A stretch of DNA of 64,000 nucleotides, taken from assembly GCA_029255685.2 (NCBI GenBank), contig CM055311.2, positions 60,725,048-60,789,047 of the forward strand. The letters are read 5' to 3'. Source of the stretch: Silene conica (Eukaryota > Streptophyta > Magnoliopsida > Caryophyllales > Caryophyllaceae). Every line of letters starts with the position of its first letter. Within the stretch, counting starts at the first letter, position 1. The notes beneath the pieces were generated by a model. That model had not been told where the DNA came from, ran no database searches, and saw only the letters and a list, made by a program, of their open reading frames with translations. Below, piece after piece: positions 1 to 9,122 of this stretch. Position numbers and translations under genes: made by a program.

Positions 1-672
1 TGTCCACACAAAATGAATAACGAACACATGGTCCTTATATAGACCATATGGCCATCTACTATAATGGATTTTTGCTTCATTTTGTTTCTTGACATTTGTC
101 CCACAAATGCTTATAATAAATGTGACAATTTATCTCATACAATTAATTATTAATATGATCATTTAAATTAACTACTTAAATATCATAACTAATAAATAAC
201 ATACACTTAACATTTTAAGTAGTATTTCATAAGTATATCATCATATAATGTACCTTACAATAATTAATTATTTAAATTTGCAACTCTTTGTAAATATAAA
301 TAACTTATCATCTCTAATTCAAATTATCAGATAACCTCTACATATCTAGTGAATTAACATTTTAATCACTAAATCTAATTCTTATTTAATCACATTAAAA
401 TAAGATATAAACTCAACTCATAAAGTCAGAAATTAAACTATATCAAATACAATTAATTAATTCTCTTATTTGGGTCTTCATGCTTTAGGTGTGACCTTTA
501 GGGATCAGCCGATCACCGCCGTCTTACGTCAGTAAAGTCAAACCCTAGCTGACTAACCGCTACCGATATACGTTGATCAGTTGACTAATATTGCTAGTGA
601 ATACCCCAAATGTATTCCCTTAATGAGATTTATTTTGTACATGCACTATTGTGGAGGACACTTGCTCCAACA
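1..672 (-). mobile_element. Partial copia LTR (solo LTR or element end), related to the nested copia LTR
   Basis: The stretch at about 486-672 parallels the 3' portion of the LTRs at 14076-15148 and 21657-22729. Shared blocks in the same order are the TAGGTGTGACNTNTAGGGA block, GACCACCGCC-like and GATCAACTGG-like blocks, a TTAA.GAGATTTA block and the terminal GTGGAGGACAC...CTCCAACA, which ends at 672. The sequence after 672 is not the polypurine-tract complement that follows the nested element's left LTR. This is therefore an outer element end or a solo LTR whose start lies before the window. Orientation is assigned by analogy with the nested element, which is coded on the minus strand. The first 480 bases are AT-rich and align only loosely. 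Confidence 0.6.
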
Positions 673-2305
673 ATAAAAACCTCACAAGATAGCTGGAAAC
701 GGAAAACTCGTGCATCTGTTTCGTTTGCGAAGGAGGCAACGAAGGTAAATTGTTTTCAGGTTACAAATGGAGGCAAAGGCAAAATTCCTGCTAGCAAAAA
801 GGTGGAGAGCAAGAGGTTTCTCTCTGTAGTCAAGTAATGCCATTGACTAGGATTAGGCTGTACACGATGCATTGGCCGTGAAAATGAGTTATGAAGAGGA
901 CCAAATACTAAGTCGGGTATGCAGCTGGTGATTTCATAAGGCTAATGATATGGTTGAATCCTCGATGCTGTTCACTTGTGTTGGGGGGGGGGGGGGGGGG
1001 GAGATTTGTTGTGTAAATTAATCCAACACAAGTTACAAAATAAAGTTTAATGAAAAATGTTACAATGCACATGTAACATGTTTGAGTAATAATGATTGTG
1101 AATTCATTTGCGTAAGAATGTGTAGAAAACTTATGAATTGTTTTCAATTCATTTGTTTGTATAATGTCATTTCACGTGGCTATAGAAAGGATGCAATTCC
1201 TTTTGGAAAATGTATCGCACAAATAATATTATCAAACAGGGTAGCTGTAAAGTCGGGATTTGAGAGTGTTAGAGGTAGTACAACGGGTGTTCTAATACAA
1301 TAATTTAAGAGGTTACTCTAGGGGCGATATTAGTGGCATTTACTAATATTACTGGAGGTCTAGAGGTTATTAGCTTATTTCATTGTAGGTTCCGGATCGG
1401 TGTTTATTCGGGACGGTTACAGTGTACTGGTATTATTTTTATAGTGGATTCTAGTCTATTTGGTTAGTGGGTTTTACTTCCGGTTTGGAAGGTTTTGCCC
1501 TCTGTTTGACCCTAAATATTGTCTCATCTTATTATTGATTATATTTATTTACTTTTATGGTTTACTTATCGATTGGCTGCTTTCGTTGAACGTGGGAGAT
1601 AGACGTTAATTTCCCAACATCTATTGTTTTTTTCACAAAGTTACAGAAGATCAAAAGGAAATATGAAATAGAACAATTATATTATATCATTTCATCCCTT
1701 ACGCATAACATTTTCAACCAAAAACTTACCAGGGCCAAAACTAGAGGACCTATTAACTTATATACTCCCAAATAGATATAAAAAAACAATTCAGTAGAAG
1801 GGATGAAGTACTACAATTTTCTATAATTTTCTATAAATATCTACTAAGACGCCGTGTGACAATGTATTTTAGGTACATTATGCATTTTTGCAAGTGTTTG
1901 CCATGTAACTTATCTAATCTAATAAGCTATTTGAAATTAAATACTAGAATAACATTTGAGAAGTAAGACAGATTATCTGTTTTCATTTTATATTCCCTTT
2001 TAACTCCTTCAATCGATGTTATTAATAAAATACTTATCATATATCCATTCGTTGTTTCACCAAGACCAGTTACATTTTAAGTTAGTTTGCGACACATTTT
2101 TTTTATTATATAATCAGTACCTTATCGATAAGCTACTATTTTTCAGTTAACTTATTAGTTTTTCATATTTCAGTTAGTTTTTTAGTTTTCAACTACATTT
2201 CAAATGACAGCTAATTTTACCAAAAAGAGCCTAATCACCCAAAGAATTTACTCCAAACTAAACATACTTAAATAAGAAAATAAATGACATTTGTTTCATA
2301 AAATA
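673..2305. other. Intergenic DNA without a recognisable gene
   Basis: No open frame longer than about 80 codons and no recognisable protein similarity on either strand. A run of 19 G lies at 983-1001. The remainder is AT-rich unique-looking sequence. Confidence 0.6.
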
Positions 2306-2307
2306 TA

Positions 2308-2566
2308 CTCCCTCCTACCCACAAATAATGTTCCATTGTCCATTTTTGTCTATTCAGCAAAGTGTCTCATTGTCCATATTTAATAACTTTTTTACTTGTT
2401 TTTTTTATCATTCTACCGTTACCAAATTCCATTTATTACGCACCCACCCACCCATTACCCAATAACATAACACTATCTCTCCAATCTACGTACCCCTACC
2501 CAACCAAAATATTAAACAACTAATATCTCATAAATTTGGTACTTTCTTAACAATGGGACAATATTT
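2308..2566. mobile_element. Stowaway-like MITE, left part (split by the copia insertion)
   Basis: The left terminal inverted repeat begins CTCCCTCCTACCCACAAAT after a TA at 2306-2307. Its partner, ending GTGGGTAGGAGGGAG and followed by TA, lies at 6977-6991 beyond the copia element. Once the copia element and one copy of its TATTT duplication are discounted, the two parts form one short element with TA target duplication and no coding capacity, as in Tc1/mariner-derived Stowaway MITEs. Confidence 0.8.
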
Positions 2567-2729
2567 TGAAGAGTTTGTATTTTTATTGAATAAGAATTGT
2601 GACTACAAAGCATGATACTTATACTGATAAGTATCCTATAACAACAATACAACCTTCCAATATTTTAACATAAAGATAATAATAAGTTAGAAGAATATTG
2701 TAGAGAATAATATCTAATTATTCCCAACA
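2567..2729 (-). repeat. 3' LTR of the 4.4 kb copia
   Basis: 163 bp. On the minus strand it starts TGTTGGGAATAATTAG and ends TTCA. The matching copy is 6809-6971. The internal side (2730 onward, minus-strand GCGGGGGGGA) is the polypurine tract. Confidence 0.93.
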
Positions 2730-2741
2730 TCCCCCCCGCAA
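2730..2741 (-). other. Polypurine tract of the 4.4 kb copia
   Basis: The minus strand reads a G-rich run (GCGGGGGGGA) directly before the 3' LTR, the normal priming position for plus-strand synthesis. Confidence 0.7.
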
Positions 2742-4218
2742 GATGGACGGCCTAGGAGAGAGTCCGATCTTGGACAGAAGCATACTGAACCGAGGTCTTG
2801 GGAGAGGTTTTGTTAGAGCATCAGCAAGTTGATCATCATTGGCAATGGGAACAACACGAACCGAACCCGACTGAACCTTCTCACGAATGAAGTGATAGTC
2901 AAGAGCCACATGTTTCATAAGAGAATGAAAGACGGGATTGGCACTTAAGGAGGTTGCCCCAAGATTATCACAGTAAACAGCAGGAGCAGCGGGAAGAGTG
3001 ACACGAAGCTCACGAAGCAAATTACCGAGCCAGGTGAGTTCAGCTGTAGCATTTGCAATAGACCGATACTCAGCTTCGGTGGAGGAACGGGCAATGGTGC
3101 GTTGCTTCTTGGAGCTCCAAGAGATCGGGGTACGACCGAGGTAGACAATGTAGGCAGCCGTGGAGATAAAATTGTCAGGGTCACCACCCCAATCGGAGTC
3201 GGAGTACGCGTGAAGACTGGGAGGAGACTGGCGGTAGATGATGATGTCGTGGGAGGGTGTTCCAGCTAGGTAGCGCAAAAGACGCTTTAGTGCATTCCAA
3301 TGACATTCAGTGGGACAATGCAAGTACTGGGACAATTTGTTTACGGCAAACGCAACATCGGGACGAGTTAAGGACAAGTATTGAAGGCTCCCAACGAGGG
3401 CGCGATATTCCGTGGGATTTGAGTAGGGGGGACTATCACGGAGACTGAGAGAAGTCGTGGAATCCATTGGTGTAGAAGCAGGTTTGGCAGCGGACAGGTT
3501 GGCGCGAGCGAGGAGATCAATCGTGTACTTGGACTGGTTTAAGAACAACCCATGAGAGCATGGTTGAACCTCCACACCCAGAAAGTAAGAGAGCAAACCG
3601 AGATCTTTCAAGGGGAAACGGCGAGACAGTGCGGTAATAAATTCTTGGACATGGGAGTCACTAGAACCTGTAACAATTATATCGTCGACATATACGAGAA
3701 CAAATATAGTGTAAGTGCCGTGAAATAAAAACAGAGAAGTATCAGAGAGCATTTTTGAATCCAGTGGCAAGCAGATAGGCGCGCAGCTCGTTGTACCAAG
3801 CCCGTGGGGCCTGTTTAAGACCATAAAGAGCTTTGCGGAGGAGGCACACATGATCCGGTTTAGCAGGGTCAAAAAAACCAGGAGGTTGGACCATGTAGAC
3901 TGTATTGGTGATGGAGCCTTGAAGAAAGGCATCATTAATATCCAACTGTCATTGCGGCCAATTACCTGTAACTGCAAGACTTAGCAACAAACGGACCGTA
4001 GCGGGCTTAATGACAGGGCTAAAGGTTTCGGTGTAATCAAGGCCAGGGCGTTGATGGAAGCCTTTAGCTACAAGGCGAGCCTTATGTTTGTCAATGGAGC
4101 CATCGGGTTTATATTTGGTGCGGAAGACCCATTTGCAACCTACAATATTTAGAGACGGGGAAGGAGGGACAAGGACCCAAGTTCCGTTCTTTTGAAGGGC
4201 ATGAAATTGAGTTTCCAT
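2733..4218 (-). pseudogene. copia reverse transcriptase and RNase H, broken into three frames
   Basis: RT begins in the frame 3949-4218 ([20 protein letters not shown], then KARLVAKGF), continues in 3742-3945 (MDINDAFLQG, YGLKQAPRAW) and ends in the frame below 3977, which holds the catalytic YVDD box (LVYVDDIIV) and the RNase H motifs (SDWGGD, SSTEAEYRS, CDNLGA, HVALDYHFIRE). A stop separates the first two pieces near 3946-3948, and a frameshift separates the second from the third near 3740. Catalytic residues survive but no single frame encodes a whole enzyme. Confidence 0.85.
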
Positions 4219-4310
4219 GGAGGTTCGCCAAGTAGGTTCAAGGAGAGCCTACTTGGTGGTTCGTGGTTCAGGGGAAGGGGAGTGCAATTGGGCGGAGAGA
4301 TTAAGACGGT

Positions 4311-5612
4311 CTATAGATTTAAAGATGTTGTGGGATGCGCGAGTACCATGAGGATGGCGGGCCTGAGGTAGGGATGGAGGAGAGGCTGGAGGGTCGGGGG
4401 CTGGTTGAGGAGAGGGAGGTGGTTGGGGACTCGTACGGGAAGGGGAGGCAGGGGGTGACACTGGAACAAGGGGAACGGGGCTGGCAGGAGGCGACACAGG
4501 AGTAGGGGGAACGGGGCTGGCAGATTGTGACACAGGGACAGGGGGTTGGGGGGAGGACTGGACGAAGGGGTGGTGTCTTCGGGGGTGAGGACTGGTATCG
4601 TAAAATGACACCAAGACTCAGAGGTAGGAAGGGAGGGATGAGTGGTAGCGGAAGTGGCAAACGGGTAGGTTGAGTCAAGGAAGCGAACATGGCGGGAGCT
4701 ATATATGCGATTGGTGTCGGGGTCAACAAAAAGATAGGCATGTTGGGAGGGTGAATAGCCAAGGAAAACACAGGATTTGGAACGGGGATCGAGTTTGTGG
4801 TGAGTATAGGGGCGTAACCAAGGAAAGCAGAGGCAACCAAAGTTACGAAAGTTATCATATTTGGGGGATACGTGAAAGAGACAATCATAAGGAGATTTGA
4901 GGTTAAGGGTGGACGTGGGCATTCTATTGATTAGATAGACAGCCGTATGGAGGGCATATGGCCAGTAATCAAGGGGCATAGAAGCATGGGAGAGAAGCGC
5001 AAGACCAGTGTCTACAATATGTCGATGTCGTCTCTCAGCGAAACCGTTATGCTCAGGCGTATGCGGAGGAGAAGTTAAATGTTGAATGCCATGTGTGGCA
5101 AAGTCAGGTTTTAGTTTTTCAAATTCACCCCCATTGTCCGAGTAAAACTTTAAAATAGGACGAGAGAATTGTTTTTCGACAAGGGCCTTACATAACAAGA
5201 ATGTCTGACAAGTGTCAGATTTTTTACGGAGAGGGTATAGCCATATAAACTTTGTATGGTGATCGACAAAAAAAACGTAGTATTTAAATTGATCAAAGGA
5301 AAGAACAGGCAACGTCCATAAATCACTAAAAATAACAATAGAGTTTTTATTAGAAAGGCTAGAACAAATTTGTTTTAAGACGGAAAAATGAGGGTGACCA
5401 AAACGGTGATGATAATCCGCATTACGAAGAGCAGTAACGTGAGCTTGAGCCGGAGACGACGAGGGCCAGTAGTAAACACCATCTTGCGCTGGTCCCGTGA
5501 ATAAGATTGCTTTGGTTTTAGGATCCTTGACAAAAAAACAGGTAGAAGAGAAGTCAATAGATACATTATTGTCAAGACAAAACTTAGACACGGAAATAAT
5601 ATTTTTGTGCAT
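4311..5612 (-). pseudogene. copia integrase region
   Basis: The open frame covers the pre-integrase zinc region (HRFGHPHFSVL) and the DDE core: SDLW for the first acid, FYSDNGGEF for the second, PEHNGFAERRHRH for the glutamate. The Cys-X2-Cys part of the HHCC zinc finger is missing where it should join the core (around 5330), suggesting a small internal deletion. The C-terminal third runs into proline/serine-rich spacer in shifted frames, and an overlapping frame at 4249-4614 carries repeats of a PPASP type. Non-functional by these defects. Confidence 0.8.
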
Positions 5613-6736
5613 TTGCGGAACGTGAAAAACATTTTTAAGACGAAAGGGAGAGAGCGAGAGAGAGAGGCAGAACCGGTGTTCAGGATAGGAAGACCCGAGC
5701 CATCACCGATGACAATTTCATCGGTACCATCGTAAGGGAAGTGGAGAGATAGGTTGTCTAAGTCAGCAGTGACATGGTGAGAGGCACCGCTGTCAAGCAA
5801 CCAAGGGGAGGGCAGCAGCGGAGCAAGATTGGTGGGATGGTCTTGGGCGTTGGTGGTGGTGTAACGAGGTACTTGAATATCGGGGTGAAGGGATTTGAAA
5901 GTGGGACAGTATCCGAGTGTGTGACCTTGGACATGGCACCACTGACATTTCCCTTTGAAGGGGTTTTTAGGATTTTGGTTGGGGGCGGTAGAGGACGTGG
6001 AAGGTGGTGGGTTGGGGGTGGAGTGACTGCCATGGTGACGCGCATAGGTGGGGTGGGCGATGGCCGGAAAAGGGTTGGAGGCAGGGGCGACAGATTGTTG
6101 TATGACAAGTTCACGGTTGATTAGTTTTTTAAGTAGTTCAGGGAAGGTAATAGGGGTGTCACGTGCGTTGACGGCATCGATGACGGGTTGATAGGTGGTG
6201 TCTAGACCATCGAGGACTTGGTCCGTGACATCTTCATTAGGGATGAGGGTGCCAAGGAGAGCAAGCTCATCGACAGTAGTTTTAATTTGGTTCATGTAGT
6301 TTGCTATGGAGGAGGATCCTTTGGATAAGTTTTTGAGTTTGTGACGAAGTTGTTTGATATGGCCACGAGAGGGAAGAGCATAGGAGTTAGCAACTGTGTC
6401 CCATGCTTCCTTCGTAGCGGTGACACGGTTTAGGAGAGGACTTACAGTGGAGGTAAGGGTGCTTGCTAAGGCGCCGAATAGAAGTTTGTCTTGCCGAAAC
6501 CAAGTTATATAGGCCGGATTCGAAGTTGGAGATTTGTCGCTTTCTTGAAGGAATTCTGTTGGTGGTGTAACACTACCGTCAATGAACGGCGATAAACCAT
6601 AACCTTGGAGGAGGGACTCAAGCTGGAGCCGCCATTGTTGGTAATTGGTTCCGTCGAGTTTGGTGACGGAGTGAATATTGAGGAGCACGAGCGGTTTGAG
6701 GGGCTCGGCGTTGTTCGGAATTGTAGAGGAAGACAT
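5375..6736 (-). pseudogene. copia gag and protease, frameshifted
   Basis: A 453-codon open frame starts at an ATG shortly downstream of the 5' LTR. Residues about 20-210 form a copia-type gag region. A CCHC zinc knuckle, CQWCHVQGHTLGYC, lies at about residues 264-277. The aspartic protease active site (WLLDSGASHHVT) is at about 312-323. The frame then slides out of register near 5640: the last ~80 residues are not protease-like, and the correct continuation is in another frame from about 5612. The gag protein would bind RNA and form the particle; the protease would process the polyprotein. One frameshift is enough to uncouple gag from pol. Confidence 0.85.
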
Positions 6737-6794
6737 GGTGTCCAGAAGGACGTTTTTAGAAAAAAAGAAAGGTGATGAACGAAGGATTGACCTT

Positions 6795-6808
6795 GCTCAA
6801 TGCTACCA
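6795..6808 (-). other. Primer binding site (degenerate)
   Basis: The minus strand reads TGGTAGCATTGAGC immediately after the 5' LTR. It resembles, but is not identical to, the initiator-Met-tRNA site TGGTATCAGAGC used by most plant copia elements. Confidence 0.6.
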
Positions 6809-6971
6809 TGAAGAGTTTGTATTTTTATTGAATAAGAATTGTGACTACAAAGCATGATACTTATACTGATAAGTATCCTATAACAACAATACAACCTTCC
6901 AATATTTTAACATAAAGACAATAATAAGATAGAAGAATATTGTAGAGAATAATATCTAATTATTCCCAACA
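6809..6971 (-). repeat. 5' LTR of the 4.4 kb copia
   Basis: 163 bp direct repeat of 2567-2729. Its inner edge abuts a primer-binding-site-like sequence at 6795-6808. Confidence 0.93.
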
Positions 6972-6976
6972 TATTT

Positions 6977-6991
6977 GTGGGTAGGAGGGAG
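6977..6991. mobile_element. Stowaway-like MITE, right terminal repeat
   Basis: GTGGGTAGGAGGGAG followed by TA (6992-6993) is the inverted partner of the repeat at 2308. It was separated from the left part by the copia insertion. Confidence 0.8.
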
Positions 6992-6993
6992 TA

Positions 6994-8460
6994 ATATTTT
7001 TTTATCAAATTACAATCTCTTTTTATTAAACTCGATCTTTGTTATAATCTTTTAATTAAGTAAAAATAAAACTGGTATAAACTTGTAGAATATAAATGGT
7101 TAATTTTTTTAGGGAACGACTCGTTTCCAAATACGTAGACCCGACAAACAGATCAAGCGGATCGAGTCGATTTGGGTCGACTCAGTTAAGGCCTATCATA
7201 ATAATCGGGTTAGGTTGGGTGGTTGGGTCGCGTTGTTTTGAGTTTTAGGTGTTTATTGGGTATGTTGGCCTGGTTGGGTTAATCTGGTCGGGTTATTTCT
7301 AATCTCTTTCAAATCATTTTCGGGTTAATTATTAAGAGAGAAAAATGTAATTTTAGAATTATTACATACCTATTTGTATTTTAATTAAAATATTTCTAAT
7401 TTCGGGGTTAGATAGAGAGGCTAGCAGGGGTGGGCGCTCACCTCCACGGATGGTTAGTTAGTGACTAACTTTTGGTTTAGGTTTTTTTAAAACAAATTCT
7501 CTGAAGTCATTACATTTTTTCTCTTCATTGGGGTTAATTTCTAAATCCGCGACTAAAACGTACCAATTTAGCAATTTATGTGTTCACTACCATCTCTAAT
7601 TTTGGATTTAGTGTGCATCTTCTCCCTAAATTTAACATCATTTAATTGAATGAACGAAAATAGGTTGAATAGTGGAGACAATATAGAATGATAGAAAATG
7701 AATTAGATAAGAAAGAAAAGAAAAAGGAGGTAGAGAGTATAGAATGATTAAATGCACCTTAAAAGTGGATAGAGACTGTTGAATGTTGATAGAAGTAATA
7801 GAAAAAGGGGTGACCATATCCATGACGTAGTAGAATAGAATTAAGAAAAGGCAGCCATCCATGAGCCATGCATGGTAAATGGTTTAAATAAGTATCACGC
7901 CCACCATTCATTCCTTCCTTATTCATATATCAACAAACTCAACCCACATCCAGAAAAGGTGGGCTTGACTCGCCCCACTTTCATGATCATCTAGTTTATC
8001 GCTTACGTAACCTCGCCTATATAATAAATACGGAGTATACTGTATACCATGGTCCATGGTAGTTAACACACGGATACTTCTCTTAATTAGCCGTCCCGTA
8101 TCTGATACCGTGTCCGACAGTTGGACACATGGCTAAATATATTATAATTTAAACGAGTAATAAATTTTAAAAAATATCAATTAGAAGATGGGTTTTGGTG
8201 GAAAAATGAGAATTAATTATAGTAAAACTCAAATTGTACCTTTAGTTGTTTAGATTTAGTTTCAAATACATGATAAAAAAATTATACGTTATTAATAACC
8301 ATAAAATATATATTTTATTATATTTAAATACCGTGTCCTAAATTTCATGGAATGCCGTGTTCCGTGTCCGTGTTCGTATCGTGTCCGTTTTGGTGGTACG
8401 TAGATACCATGTAAACATTACAATAATATGTCCTACGTATATCTACCTATATCATATAGG
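6994..8460. other. Intergenic DNA with GGGTT/GGGTC-rich and CCGTGTCC-rich stretches
   Basis: No gene seen. 7140-7320 is a degenerate low-complexity stretch rich in GGGTT, GGGTC and GGTTGGGT words. 8330-8400 repeats CCGTGTC-like words. Otherwise AT-rich. Confidence 0.55.
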
Positions 8461-9038
8461 TGTTGGGCCCCAAAATAAGCATTATTTGTCCCACAACACG
8501 TGGCGGCAGGGCATTGGAAGATCGCGGAGCACACGGATTGAAGGGGAGAACAGATCTCAGCCCCATACTCATTGTCAAGAAGAAACACACATCTGAGGTG
8601 TGTTTAAGAAGCCAAGCAGCCCAACTTAATGAGGCCCAAAACTATCAAGTCCGAAGGGTGATGAGAAGGTGTGGTCAGCAAAAAACGGCTACCTTGGGCC
8701 CAGCAGTCTATACCCAACGGACCCTTGTACTTTCACCTACTATAAATATTGAAGCTCATTTATTGCAAAAAACCAACCCATACCCGACCTAGAAAGAGAC
8801 CACTTAGGAAGAACCCCCTACACTCCAGCAGGAATACCCACTTAACCTGTAAAACCTATTGCATTTCAGCAAGAACACTTATGTAATTTTGTAAGAATCG
8901 TTCCTTTGAATAAGAATAAAATCATCCTTTCCAATTGTTTCTCTTACTTTGCAATTCACCAAGCATAATCAATCATTTCTTCTACATAAGATCACTATAA
9001 CCTTGCATAAACAACCTTGGTAATTTTCGACCAAAACA
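8461..9038 (+). repeat. 5' LTR of the Tat-type gypsy
   Basis: Starts TGTTGGGCCCCAAAAT and ends CCAAAACA. A TATA box (TATAAATA, 8741-8748) and an AATAAAA polyadenylation-like signal near 8925 suggest where the transcript starts and ends. About 8-9 substitutions and a short indel separate it from the 3' copy by eye (about 1.4 percent). Confidence 0.93.
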
Positions 9039-9041
9039 TTT

Positions 9042-9058
9042 TGGCGCCCACCGTAGGG
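9042..9058 (+). other. Primer binding site of the Tat-type gypsy
   Basis: TGGCGCCCACCGTAGGG begins three bases after the LTR end. This is the usual form in plant gypsy elements of this group, complementary to a tRNA 3' end. It is not the initiator-Met site of the copia elements nearby. Confidence 0.8.
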
Positions 9059-9122
9059 TTATAGTGATTGTTGTACCCAAAACAAAAACCTCACAAAACC
9101 ATCCTAGTCAAAAAACCCAAAC

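Larger units (their letters stand above)
2567..6971 (-). mobile_element. Ty1/copia retrotransposon (4.4 kb, probably Ale-like), degenerate
   Basis: Complete outline: 163-bp LTRs (2567-2729 and 6809-6971, both TG...CA in element orientation), 5-bp duplication TATTT at 2562-2566 and 6972-6976, and internal gag-protease-integrase-RT-RNase H order on the minus strand. The two LTRs differ at two positions by eye (in 2695-2712 against 6930-6950). Very short LTRs and compact size fit the Ale/Retrofit lineage; that assignment is inference. The coding region has several frameshifts and stops, so it is non-autonomous. It sits inside a Stowaway-like MITE. Confidence 0.93.

Noticed and set aside
610..837. 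75-codon plus-strand open frame
   Set aside because: It starts inside an LTR end and runs into non-coding DNA; no domain or splice support.
5774..6124. Gly/Val-rich plus-strand frame
   Set aside because: Antisense shadow of the copia gag zinc-knuckle region.
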